A DNA stretch of 40,476 nt, taken from positions 1 through 40,476 of IMG/VR virus record IMGVR_UViG_3300032116_000500. One strand, written 5' to 3'. Below are positions 8,247-17,600 of the stretch, piece by piece. Positions within the stretch are counted from its first letter, which is position 1. Each line of letters begins with the position of its first letter. The translations under genes and the position numbers were made by a program. Source of the DNA: a virus. Under the pieces are notes generated by a model. The model was given only the letters and a program-made list of their open reading frames with translations. It was not told where the DNA came from and searched no databases.

Positions 8247-8699
8247 ATGGCCTGCAGGCCTGGTGTTAAGATGTTGGCCGACCCGAAACCCTGCGCGTGC
8301 TGCGGAGAGGTTCTGCCTCGGTCTGCTTTTCGCTCGCTAAACAGCACGAGAGCGCCAAGAGCCGTTAGGCCTTACTGCCAGCCGTGCATAAACGCCAAGG
8401 CACGGGCTAGAAACAACCAAACGCCCGCCGCGGCGGACCGCAACCGCCGCCGCTGTAAGCTCAAGAAGTTTGGGCTGACGCTGGAGGATTTCGACCGTCT
8501 GGCGCAAGCTGGCTGCGCTCTTTGCGAAGCCGCCGAAGCTGGTGGAAAAGGCCGTTTCCACGTAGACCACGACCACGCCACGGGCGCGTTCCGTGGGCTG
8601 CTCTGTCACTCGTGCAACACGGGGCTTGGCCACTTCAAAGACCAAAGCGCCGTGCTCGAAAAAGCGGCGCGGTATGTGCGCCAAGGAGGCCTCCGTTGA
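8247..8699 (+). CDS. HNH endonuclease, endonuclease VII type
   Basis: 150 residues; ATG 8247 is preceded at good distance by GAGGTGA (8234-8240). Four N-terminal cysteines form two CxxC pairs (CACC, then CQPC), suggesting a zinc site. The C-terminal half has the endonuclease VII pattern: LTLEDFDRL, CALC, FHVDHDHATGAFRGLLCHSCN, and LGHFKD. The DHDH...N core is the metal-binding HNH centre and a second CxxC pair binds zinc. Such enzymes resolve branched DNA or act as free-standing homing nucleases. Its location just after the terminator and its overlap with the tail gene (the stop shares bases with the next TTG) suggest insertion between head and tail modules. Confidence 0.88.
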   Translation: MACRPGVKMLADPKPCACCGEVLPRSAFRSLNSTRAPRAVRPYCQPCINAKARARNNQTPAAADRNRRRCKLKKFGLTLEDFDRLAQAGCALCEAAEAGGKGRFHVDHDHATGAFRGLLCHSCNTGLGHFKDQSAVLEKAARYVRQGGLR

Positions 8700-9349
8700 C
8701 AACTTCCGTAGCGATTGCAAACCTGGCCCTGTCGCACCTCGGCGACGACGCCACCGTCGTGAACCTCGAGCCCCCGGAGGGCAGCGCGCAGGCCGAGCAG
8801 GCCGCCCTGTTCTACCCCATCGCGCGCGACGCGCTGCTCGAGATGTACCCCTGGAACTTCGCGCTGCGCCGCACGACGCTGGCCCTGCTCGCCGAAAAGC
8901 CCAACACGCAGTGGGCCTACGCCTACGCCCTGCCCTCCAACGTGCTGAATGTGTTCGCCGTTCAGGGTGCGGAAGACGCCGACGACTTCGTCGGCACGGC
9001 CTACGGCCCGCTGGCCGCCATCAACGGGGTCAATGACTTCGAGATCGAGGGCCGCTCCGACAACACGCGCGTGCTCTACACCAACGTGGTCGACGCGCGC
9101 ATCCGCTACACCGTCGCTGTGACGATCCCCAGCTTCTTCCCGCCCCTCTTCACCCTGGCGCTCTCCTACTTCCTGGCCAGCTTCCTGGCTGGCCCGGTGC
9201 TGAAGGGCGAGACGGGCCGCACGGTCGCCGCCCAGATGCTCCAGACGATGGGCGTCTATCTGAACCAGGCCCAGGTCATGGACGCCAAGCAGCGCCGCGC
9301 CAGCCGCGTCCGCGACGCCCACGTCGCCCCCTGGGTGGGGGCACGCTGA
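8696..9349 (+). CDS. Tail tubular protein A (gatekeeper), T7 gp11-like
   Basis: TTG at 8696 is chosen because AAGGAGG lies six bases upstream and translation then begins MTTSVAIANLALSHLGDD, the standard start of this family; the longer frame upstream is the HNH gene's shadow. The product has 217 residues. Typical features: ALFYPIARDALLEMYPWNFALRR near residue 40 and an Arg-rich C-terminus. The family forms the ring under the portal that closes the filled head and joins the nozzle. The next gene, starting at the last base of this one, encodes the nozzle. Confidence 0.9.
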   Translation: MTTSVAIANLALSHLGDDATVVNLEPPEGSAQAEQAALFYPIARDALLEMYPWNFALRRTTLALLAEKPNTQWAYAYALPSNVLNVFAVQGAEDADDFVGTAYGPLAAINGVNDFEIEGRSDNTRVLYTNVVDARIRYTVAVTIPSFFPPLFTLALSYFLASFLAGPVLKGETGRTVAAQMLQTMGVYLNQAQVMDAKQRRASRVRDAHVAPWVGAR

Positions 9350-11403
9350 TGGGTGCCACCACGCGCACCAACTTCCGCTCGATGGCCGGGGGCGAGATCA
9401 CGCCCGAGATGTACGGCCGGATCGACGACGTCCGCTACCAGACGGGCCTCGCCCTGTGCCGCAACTTCATCACCCTGCCCCACGGGCCAGCGCAGAACCG
9501 CGCAGGCTTCCAGTTCGTGCGCGAGGTCAAGGACAGCACCAAGAAAACCCGCCTCCTGCCCTTCACTTTCAGCGTCTCCGACACGGTGGTCATCGAGTTC
9601 GGGGCGGGCTACTTCCGCTTCCACAGCCAGGGCGGCACGGTCCTCTCGTCGGGCAGCCCCTACGAGGTCGCCAACAGCTACGCAGAGGCCGACCTGTTCG
9701 ACGTCAAGTTCGTGCAGTCGGCGGATGTGCTGACGCTGGTCCACCCCGACTACGTCACGCAGGAGCTGCGCCGCTCAGGCGCTACGAGCTGGGCCCTGGC
9801 CAACGCCACCACCGGCCCTGGCATCGACGCCCCCGCGGGCCTGGCCGTCACGCCTACCACGGCGGGGGCGAGCTTCCTGCGCAACGACGCGTATGTCGTG
9901 ACGGCGACCACCGCCACGGCCGAGAGCGCGGCGTCGGCGGCCGTCACGGCGTCCAACAACCTGAGCGCCGCCAACACCTACAACACGGTCAGCTGGACGG
10001 CACGCACCGGGGCCACGGGCTACCGGGTCTACCGCCAAGCGGGCGGCCTCTTCTACCTGATCGCGGTGCTCGACGGCAACGGCTCGGTCAGCGTGATCGA
10101 CGACAACCTGCCCGCCAACGGCGGCATCACGCCGCCCCAAGCCTCCGACCCCTTCGCCTCCAGCAACTACCCGGGAGCGGTGACCTACTTCGAGCAGCGC
10201 AAGGTCTTCGGCGGCTCGACGACACAGCCCCAGAACATCTGGACCACGCGCACCGGGTCGGAGGTCGACTTCAACTTCTCGGTGCCGCCGCGCGACGACG
10301 ACAGCATCCAGTTCGAGATCGCCGCCCGCGACTATAACCAGATCATCCACCTGGTCCCTCTCCAAGACCTGATCGTCATGACCCAGGCGGGTGAGTGGCG
10401 CATCTCCTCCGGCGGCAACGCCCTGACGCCGGGCGGCTTCAGCGTGCGACCGCAGTCGTTCGTCGGCGCGGGCCCCGCCACGCCGATCACCACCGGCTCG
10501 AACCTGATCTTCGCCGACACGGCTGGCCACATCCGCGAGATGTCGTACCAGGACACCGCCGCCGGTTACCTGACCGGCGACCTGTCGCTGCGCGCACCGC
10601 ACCTGTTCGACACCTACGAGATCGTCGACACCGCCCAGACCAAGTCGCCCTACCCGGTCCTCTGGTTCGTCAGCTCGAGCGGCAAGCTGCTGGGCCTGAC
10701 CTACATCCCCGAGCAGCAGGTGTCGGGCTGGCACCAACACGACACCGACGGCGCGTTCGAGAGCATCGCGGCCGTGCGCGAGGGCACCGAGACGGCGCTC
10801 TACGCCATCATCCGGCGCACGATCAACGGTAGCTCGGTGCGCTACGTCGAGCGCATGCGCAGCAGGGCCTTCAGCGCAGCGGCCGACGCCTTCTTCGTGG
10901 ACGCCGGTGTCTACTACAGCGGCTCGGCCATCAGCACGGTGACCTCGGGCCTCTCCCACCTCAACGGCAAGACCGTGTCGATCCTGGCAGACGGCGCTGT
11001 CTGCCCGCAGCAGACGGTCGTGGCGGGCGGCCTGCCAGAGGCGCTGCCCGCTGCCGCCTCCAAGATCATCATCGGCCTGCCCATCACCGCCGACCTGCAG
11101 ACCCTGCCCTTCGCCGTCGAGATGCCGGGCGCGGGCCAGGGCCGACCGAAGAACGTCAACGAGGTGTGGCTGCGCGTCTACCGCAGCTCCGGCGTGTTTG
11201 CGGGCCCGAGCTTCACCAGCCTGACCGAGTACAAACAGCGCACCACCGAGGTGTACGGCGCGCCGCCCAACCTGACCACCGACGAGATCGCCATCAAGAT
11301 CGGGCCGCAGTGGTCGACCAACGGGCAAATCTGCATCCGCCAGTCCGACCCCCTTCCCCTGACCGTGCTGTCGATCTCCGCGGAGACTGTCCTTGCCGGT
11401 TGA
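9349..11403 (+). CDS. Tail tubular protein B (nozzle), T7 gp12-like
   Basis: 684 residues. The ATG overlaps the upstream stop (TGATG). The N-terminus has the family pattern MAGGEITPEMYGRIDD, then FITLPHGPAQNRAGF. An inserted domain at about residues 160-255 (YVVTATTATAESAAS through YRVYRQAGGLFYLIAV) looks like a fibronectin type III fold. The rest (PQNIWTTRTGSEVDFNF, then LIVMTQAGEWRISSGG) is the beta-propeller nozzle body. It forms the distal tail tube and carries spikes or fibres. Ends 11 bases inside the following gene. Confidence 0.9.
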   Translation: MGATTRTNFRSMAGGEITPEMYGRIDDVRYQTGLALCRNFITLPHGPAQNRAGFQFVREVKDSTKKTRLLPFTFSVSDTVVIEFGAGYFRFHSQGGTVLSSGSPYEVANSYAEADLFDVKFVQSADVLTLVHPDYVTQELRRSGATSWALANATTGPGIDAPAGLAVTPTTAGASFLRNDAYVVTATTATAESAASAAVTASNNLSAANTYNTVSWTARTGATGYRVYRQAGGLFYLIAVLDGNGSVSVIDDNLPANGGITPPQASDPFASSNYPGAVTYFEQRKVFGGSTTQPQNIWTTRTGSEVDFNFSVPPRDDDSIQFEIAARDYNQIIHLVPLQDLIVMTQAGEWRISSGGNALTPGGFSVRPQSFVGAGPATPITTGSNLIFADTAGHIREMSYQDTAAGYLTGDLSLRAPHLFDTYEIVDTAQTKSPYPVLWFVSSSGKLLGLTYIPEQQVSGWHQHDTDGAFESIAAVREGTETALYAIIRRTINGSSVRYVERMRSRAFSAAADAFFVDAGVYYSGSAISTVTSGLSHLNGKTVSILADGAVCPQQTVVAGGLPEALPAAASKIIIGLPITADLQTLPFAVEMPGAGQGRPKNVNEVWLRVYRSSGVFAGPSFTSLTEYKQRTTEVYGAPPNLTTDEIAIKIGPQWSTNGQICIRQSDPLPLTVLSISAETVLAG

Positions 11404-11875
11404 GGTGCGCTTCGCCCAGATCGCGGACGCCGACACCATCGAGCCGAACCTGCGAGGCTCCGACCGCGACGAGCTGGTCGCCGCCTCGGGGCCCGACGTG
11501 CTCGGCCAGCTGCGCGAGGCGGTCGAGCTGTCGCACGGTCGGCTGGGCCCGATGTCCTTTGTCGCGGAGCACCAAGGCGAGATCGTCGCGCTCTTCGGTT
11601 TCGTGCCAGCGGCGGCCCTGTCCAACACCGCCTACCCGTGGCTGGTCGGCACGCCCGGCCTGGGCCGTGTGCCCCGTATGTTAAACCGGCTTTCCCGCTC
11701 GTACTGTGCTGCCGTGCTGGCCGAATACCCCCTTCTGTTCAACCACGTCGACGCCCGCAACACGACGAGCATTTCCTGGCTGAAGAGGCTGGGGTTCAAG
11801 ATCAGCGAAGCCCAACCCTTCGGTGTCGAAGGCCTCCCCTTCCACCGCTTTGAGATGCGAGGCCCCCTTGTGTAA
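11393..11875 (+). CDS. GNAT-fold internal virion protein, T7 gp13-like
   Basis: 160 residues from TTG 11393 (GCGGAGA upstream), overlapping the nozzle gene by 11 bases. The sequence reads as an acetyltransferase-like fold. It has an N-terminal VEVRFAQIADADTIEPNLR, a central beta strand pair (MSFVAEHQGEIVALFGF), and a C-terminal LLFNHVDARNTTSISWLKRLGF motif typical of GNAT proteins. T7 gp13 lies at this position and has the same kind of ending (VGNTSHIRFLKTIG, from memory), so this is probably its homologue. The acetyl-CoA loop (Q/R-x-x-G-x-G/A) is not clear, so it may be catalytically dead. Role in T7: needed for core assembly or DNA ejection. Confidence 0.75.
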   Translation: MPVEVRFAQIADADTIEPNLRGSDRDELVAASGPDVLGQLREAVELSHGRLGPMSFVAEHQGEIVALFGFVPAAALSNTAYPWLVGTPGLGRVPRMLNRLSRSYCAAVLAEYPLLFNHVDARNTTSISWLKRLGFKISEAQPFGVEGLPFHRFEMRGPLV

Positions 11876-12470
11876 CCCCGCAGCCAGCATGGCCCTTCAG
11901 GGCGTAGGCGCGGCGACCTCGGCCATTGGTGCCTACGGCTCGGCCAAGTCCCAGAAGAGCGCGCTCGGGTTCCAGGCCCAGATGGCCGACATGAACGCGG
12001 AGCTGGCAGAGCGCCGCGCGCAGATCGCACTGGACCAGGGGGCCTATCAGGCACAAGAGATCGAGCGCAGCGGTGCCCGGCAGAAGGGCACGCAGCGCGC
12101 AGAGATGGGCGCGAGCGGCATCGCCCTCGGCAGCACCACCGCGCAGGCCATCGTGGTCGGCACTGACCTGGTCACCGCCGAGGACGCGCAGCAGGCGCGG
12201 ATCAACGCCGTGCGCGCGGCCTGGGGCCAGCGCACGGAGGCGACCAACATGCGCAACGAGGGCCGCGCCGCCCGGGCCAACGCCAAGGGCATCAACCCGA
12301 TGGGCGCAGCGGCGACCAGCCTTCTGGGCAGCGCCACGAGCATGGCGCAGAGCGCCTACAGCATGGGCATGTTCAAGGGCAACGGAGCCGTTATGAAGCC
12401 CTCGTCGGGCTCCGGTTTCCGTGGCGGCCGTGACCGGCCGATGTCCCGCTTCGGGGGCTACGGCGGCTGA
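11868..12470 (+). CDS. Internal virion core protein, T7 gp14-like
   Basis: Best start is TTG 11868, eight bases inside the upstream gene with GCGAGG before it. It gives the family's usual beginning MCNPAASMALQGVGAATSAIG; the longer GTG start at 11823 would add an unlikely tail. The product is 200 residues. Residues 30-150 form a long Ala/Gln/Glu helical stretch (QMADMNAELAERRAQIALDQG), with a Gly-rich C-terminus. In T7, gp14 is ejected into the outer membrane and forms a pore for DNA passage. The gene order gp13-14-15-16 is kept here. Its stop overlaps the next ATG (TGATG). Confidence 0.85.
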   Translation: MCNPAASMALQGVGAATSAIGAYGSAKSQKSALGFQAQMADMNAELAERRAQIALDQGAYQAQEIERSGARQKGTQRAEMGASGIALGSTTAQAIVVGTDLVTAEDAQQARINAVRAAWGQRTEATNMRNEGRAARANAKGINPMGAAATSLLGSATSMAQSAYSMGMFKGNGAVMKPSSGSGFRGGRDRPMSRFGGYGG

Positions 12471-14614
12471 TGGCCAACCTTCGCATCGACGACCAACGTC
12501 GCGTCGCCCCGGGCCAAGCCCCGGGCCAGTTCGACGCGCCCGACGCCTCGCGCGGAGCGGAGTTCGCCTCGCGCCAGATGCAGCAGACGGGCCAGGCCCT
12601 GTCCCAGGCCGGGCAGGCCGTGGGCGCGATCTACCGCGCCGAGGTCGAGAAGCTCAACGAGACCCGGGTAAACGACGCGCTGAACCGCGTTGCCGTCGCC
12701 GCCCAAGAACAGCAGGCTGAGTGGTCGGGGCTGCGGGGCGAAGCGGCTATCGCTGTCGGCGAGAACCGCGAACCCCTAGACCAAGTGTACGGCGCACGTT
12801 TTGAGAAATCCGTCGGCGACATCGCGAGAGAGATGGGCCTGACGGGCGAGCAGCTCGAGATGTTTGCGCCGCGCGCCAGCACTTACACGACGCAGTACCG
12901 TGGCAGCATGCTCCAACACGCTTCCCGCGAACGGGAGAGCTACGAGGCCGAGGTCGCGGTCACGAGGCAGGCCATCGGGCAGCAGGCCATCCTCGGTAAC
13001 CCCGGGGACGAGACCGTCACGGGCCCGGCCCGCCGCGACATCCGCGATGCGGTGATCTCGGATCGCCGCAGAAAAGGTCTGTCGACGGAGGGCGACGAAC
13101 TGGCCGTGCTGGACGTCACCGGCAAAGCCTACCTCGACGCGATCATCGCGACGGAGGACGAAGACTTCGAGGGGGCGCAACAGCTCTTTGATCGCTACCG
13201 AGGCTTCATGACGCCAGCGCAGCAGAACGCGGCGCAGAACACTCTTTCGGTCGGGATTGCCTACAACGAGGCCGAGGCGTATGTCGCCGCTGCCCGGCAG
13301 GGTGTGGCCCCGCCCCCCGGCCAGCCCGGCAGCGAGTTCCAACACCCAGCCCCGGGCGCGGATGTTTCCTCCCGGATGGGCATGCGCATACACCCCATCA
13401 CGGGTGCCCGCACGATGCACGGCGGTACCGATTTTGCCGCCCCCCTCGGGTCGCCTGCCCGCGGCATGATGGGCGGTCGCGTGCTCGAAGTGAGCTATGA
13501 CGAGCTGAACGGCAACATCGTGCGGATCGACCACGGCAACGGCCTCATCGGCAGCTATGCGCACTTGCAGGGCGCTGACGTGCGCGAAGGGCAAGACATC
13601 ACCGCGGGCCAGAACATCGGCCGCGTCGGCTCTACCGGCCGCAGCACGGGCCCCCACCTGCACGTCACTATGCGCAGGAACGGCGAGCTGGTCGACCCCG
13701 AGACGCTGATCGGCGAAAGCGCGCAGCAGGCCGAGGGGCAGGCTGCCGCGGGCCGCCCGACCCGCGCCCAGATGGAGGCCGATGCCCGGCAACGCTTCAG
13801 CAACAACCGCGTCCAGCGGGAGGCCGCTTTGTCCGCCATTTCGCGCGTCTACGGCGAAGAGGATAGAGCCAAACGCGAGGCCGAACAGGCGGCGCTCGAC
13901 GCTGCCTACCAACACATTGAGCAGACCAGCACCATGCCGACGCCCGCGATGCTGGCCGCGCTTCCGCCGGGCCGCCTCAACGGCGTGCAGGGCTACCTCG
14001 ACGCTCGCCTCGCGCGCCTTGCGGACCCCGTGATGCGCAGCGACCCGGCTGTGCGCCTGCGGCTCGCGGCGATGACTTCCGATCAACTAGCGCGGCTGGC
14101 CCGCCAGTCGCCGCAAGAGATCGAGGCCGAGTTCGGCCCCTACCTATCCACCTCCGATCTGGAGAGCCTCATAGGTCAGTCCACCCGGGCCAGCGAGGCC
14201 CAAAAGCAAGCAGCCCGCGCCGCGACCGTGGTCCCGCACGCGGAGTACACCCGCGCTTTCGCTTCCGTGACTGACATCATGGGGATCGACCGTACTCCTT
14301 CCGGCCCCGGCGCGCTTGAAGACCGCCAACAGCTGGAGGTGTTGGACCAAGGCGTGCGCGAGTGGGTCGTTTCGCGGCAGGTCGCCGCGGGCCGTCAGCT
14401 CGACGAGAACGAAATCAGGCAAGAAATCCAATCCCGCCTCGCCCGTCTGGCGGCGGGCAACCGCAGGACGTCGACGGGCTACGACAGCATGCGCCAGGCC
14501 GACCGCGAAGCGGCCCGCCAGCGGTTGATTATTCTCGGCATGCCGCGTGGCGACATCGACGAGACGGCCATCTACCGCGAACACGTTCGTGTCCGCGTGA
14601 CCCAGGGAAACTAG
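12470..14614 (+). CDS. Ejected core protein with M23 peptidase domain (gp15 position)
   Basis: 714 residues. The N-terminal 290 residues are helical and Gln-rich. Residues about 300-410 form an M23 (lysostaphin-type) endopeptidase: RMGMRIHPITGARTMHGGTDFA supplies the first zinc ligands (H317 and the nearby Asp), and GSTGRSTGPHLHVTMR gives the H-x-H pair. The C-terminal 300 residues are helical and charged. By position it matches T7 gp15, which is ejected and spans the periplasm. The M23 domain would cut peptidoglycan cross-links locally during DNA entry, a job done in T7 by the transglycosylase in gp16. All three zinc-site motifs are present, so it should be active. Confidence 0.85.
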   Translation: MANLRIDDQRRVAPGQAPGQFDAPDASRGAEFASRQMQQTGQALSQAGQAVGAIYRAEVEKLNETRVNDALNRVAVAAQEQQAEWSGLRGEAAIAVGENREPLDQVYGARFEKSVGDIAREMGLTGEQLEMFAPRASTYTTQYRGSMLQHASRERESYEAEVAVTRQAIGQQAILGNPGDETVTGPARRDIRDAVISDRRRKGLSTEGDELAVLDVTGKAYLDAIIATEDEDFEGAQQLFDRYRGFMTPAQQNAAQNTLSVGIAYNEAEAYVAAARQGVAPPPGQPGSEFQHPAPGADVSSRMGMRIHPITGARTMHGGTDFAAPLGSPARGMMGGRVLEVSYDELNGNIVRIDHGNGLIGSYAHLQGADVREGQDITAGQNIGRVGSTGRSTGPHLHVTMRRNGELVDPETLIGESAQQAEGQAAAGRPTRAQMEADARQRFSNNRVQREAALSAISRVYGEEDRAKREAEQAALDAAYQHIEQTSTMPTPAMLAALPPGRLNGVQGYLDARLARLADPVMRSDPAVRLRLAAMTSDQLARLARQSPQEIEAEFGPYLSTSDLESLIGQSTRASEAQKQAARAATVVPHAEYTRAFASVTDIMGIDRTPSGPGALEDRQQLEVLDQGVREWVVSRQVAAGRQLDENEIRQEIQSRLARLAAGNRRTSTGYDSMRQADREAARQRLIILGMPRGDIDETAIYREHVRVRVTQGN

Positions 14615-14620
14615 GACACA

Positions 14621-17600
14621 ATGTCTTTCCAAGAGCCAGAAGACAACATCTTCGACGAGTTGATCCCTGGGCGGCGCAGGCTCCAACGCTCCCTGGAAAC
14701 GGCGTCGACCCTGAACCCAGACACCGTCGCCTCCGACCGCCGGGAGGCGGCGCGCCGTGGCATGCCCGTCGACACCTACGCCACCGCGCGCCAACAGAAT
14801 GTGCCGCTGCCCCCGGCCAACTGGCAAGACCTGCCGGATCAGTTCCCTGAGATCACGGCGTTCCTGTCCCGCCCCGAGAACGCCGCCGTCGCGCATGATG
14901 ACCTCCCGGCGTTGACCGGCATCGAGCGCACTTTGACCTTCACCGGCGACCTGGGTCGGCGTCTGGCTGGCAGCGGCGGGATGCTGGGCAGTGCTATCGC
15001 CGGGATTAGCCGGGGCGGGCAGCGTCTCGCCGACCGGCTCGGCTACGCCGACGACAGCACGACGCAACGCCTGTTCGAGGGTGGCGTCGATCTCGGTGCC
15101 CGGATAGAAATCGGCGCGCGCAACATTGCGGGCACGCTGAACCCGAGAGAGCGCGCCCTGTACGGGGCCCAGAATAACCTCCTTCCCCAAGCCCGGGACA
15201 CCGGCTTCACTGGCGACGTGGTCGACGCGCTTGGCCAAATCGCCACGCAGATCGGCGTTAACATAGTCACCGGCGGCACGGGCTCGGCGATCACCATGAC
15301 GGGCCAAGGCGTCCGCGGCATGGACGTGCGCGTCGAAGAGGCTATGGCGCGGGACGGGCGCACCGACTACACCGTGGCGGACGACATCGCTCTCGGCGGT
15401 GGCGGCGCGCTGACCCTGATTACAGAAAAGCTCGGCCTTGACGCTGTGCTGGGCCGCCTGCCTCCTGCGTTGAGAGCGCAGGTCCAAGGCCGCCTCGCGA
15501 ACATTCTGGTTGGCGGCATCGGTGAAGGCACCACCGAAGTGGCAGACACGGTCGGCCAAAACCTGCTGGCGGCGGCCTTGCTCGGGGAAGACGTATCGCC
15601 GGGCCAAGGCGCTGCGGAGGCGGGCGCTGTCGGAGGCACCGCCGGTGCCATCGCTGCCCTGACCGTTGACCTGCTCACCCCGGGCAGGCGCAGAAGCCAA
15701 GCCCGCATGGAGGCAGACGCCGCCAGCGCAGAGCAAGCCGCCCAGACCTTCCAAGACCTGACCGACCTGTCCGCCGCGTCGCGTCTGCGCGAGCGCGACC
15801 CGCAGACCTTCCAGCAGTTCGTCGAGCAGATGACCGAGAACGGTCCCGCCGAGAACATCTACGTCGACGCCCAGACCTTCGCCCAAAGCCTGAACGACGC
15901 CGGTGTGTCCATCGAAGAGGTGACCGCCGCGATCCCGTCGTTGGCCGACCAGCTGCCCAACGCCATCGCCACCGGCGGCGACGTGCGCATCACCACCGGC
16001 GAGTTCGCAGCGCACCTCGCCACGACCGACGCCACGGCGGCTCTGCTGCCCCACATGCGGATCAGCCCTTCCGCCATGAGCCAGGCCCAGGCCAAGGAGT
16101 TCATGGCCACGCGCGGCGAGGCGCTGCAGGCCGAGGTCGAGGCCGCGGTCGCCCAGGCCACCGCCACCGAGGAGCTGCGCGCTGGCCGCGAGCGCCTGCA
16201 GACCCGCATCACCGAAGAGCTGAACGCCGCCGGTCGTTTCACCAAGGACGTGAACGCTGCCTACGCGACCCTGCCCGCCACCTTCTACGACGTCATGGCC
16301 GCGCGCACCGGCAAGACGGCCGAGCAGCTGGCTGAGAAGTACCAGCTGCGCTACGCCGCCGAGCTGCCCACCAGCACCGGCCGCCGGGTCATGGAGCAGG
16401 AAGACACGGTCGACCTGATCCACTACAGCAGCACCTCGGGGCTGATGATGTCCGACCCCTCGCGCTGGGGCGCGACGGGCGTGACGCAGGACGCCGAGCG
16501 CGAGCGCCGCGCCGCCGGTGCGCCGGGCCGCACCTATTTCGGCGTGCGTGGTGTATACAACGGCGAGCCCGGCACGGGCATCCGCAACCGCTCCTTCCGC
16601 TACCAGGCCCGCGTCCCCGCCTCAAAGCTCTACGACTTCGACGCTGACCCGCAGAACCTGAAGCCCACCGAGGGCACGCCCAACGAGATCGCCACCGCCT
16701 ACGAGAAGGCGATCCAGGCCGCAGGCTTCAGCGGCTACCGCAGCGACGCCGTGATCCCCGGCGCAGTCGCGCTGTTCGATGCCGTCGACATGGAACCGGA
16801 GGGGCCCGTTCGCACCGCGCAAGACGCACAGCGGCTGGCGGCGCGCATGCGCGAGCTGGCGCAACAGGATCGCCTGGCGCGGCTCGCAGCGCGCACCGAT
16901 CCCAACGAGAGCATCGCGACCCGCCCCGCGGAAGACTTCCGCGAGCAGGCGGCAGCGGAGCTGTTCGGCTCGAGCTTCGCCCAGAGCGCCTCTCTGCGCG
17001 ACGGTCGCGAGACGCTGCAGAAGTACGGGCTGAACCCGAACAAACGCTACAGCACCCGCCAGGTCGCCGCTGCGCTCGAGGCGCGGCAGCGGGCCAAGTA
17101 CGGGTCGATCTCGGCCAAGGACCGGAGCCCCGAAGCCGCGAAGAAGATCGCGAAGTGGATGGCCGAGGAGGTGCAGTTCGAGCTGCAGAACCCGGAGCAA
17201 TCCGGTGTGGGCTGGTACTCGACCAAGTTCCAGGCCGCGCTCGACATCTTCGCGCAAGAGTTCCCAGAGCTGGCCACGGACAAGGACGCCCGCGACACCT
17301 TCACCGCGCTGATCGCCATCACGTCCGACGGCCAGAAGGTCGTGCCGAACTTCCAGCAGGCCGCTGGCATCTACCGGGCCTTCAAGACCGACGGCCGTTT
17401 CGTCGCCGACCGAGGCACCCAGCGCCAGGCCAGCGTCGACCAGAACCTGGCCAAGGTGCAGGAGCTGCACGACACGCTCGGCCCGGCAGGCATGCGCGAG
17501 ACGCTGCTGCAAGAGCTGACGGTGTCGGACCTGAAGAAGAAGGCCGCGGCGCTCGGTGTTGAGTTCTCCACCAGCTACAAGGCCGACGTCAAGCTGCCGC

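Noticed and set aside
8248-8261. Perfect palindrome GGCCTGCAGGCC at the HNH start codon
   Set aside because: Possible operator, but twelve GC-rich bases inside a coding start with no second copy nearby is weak evidence.
8522-8695. Longer start for tail tubular protein A
   Set aside because: It would translate the HNH gene in a wrong frame; TTG 8696 has an ideal AAGGAGG site and the family's N-terminus.
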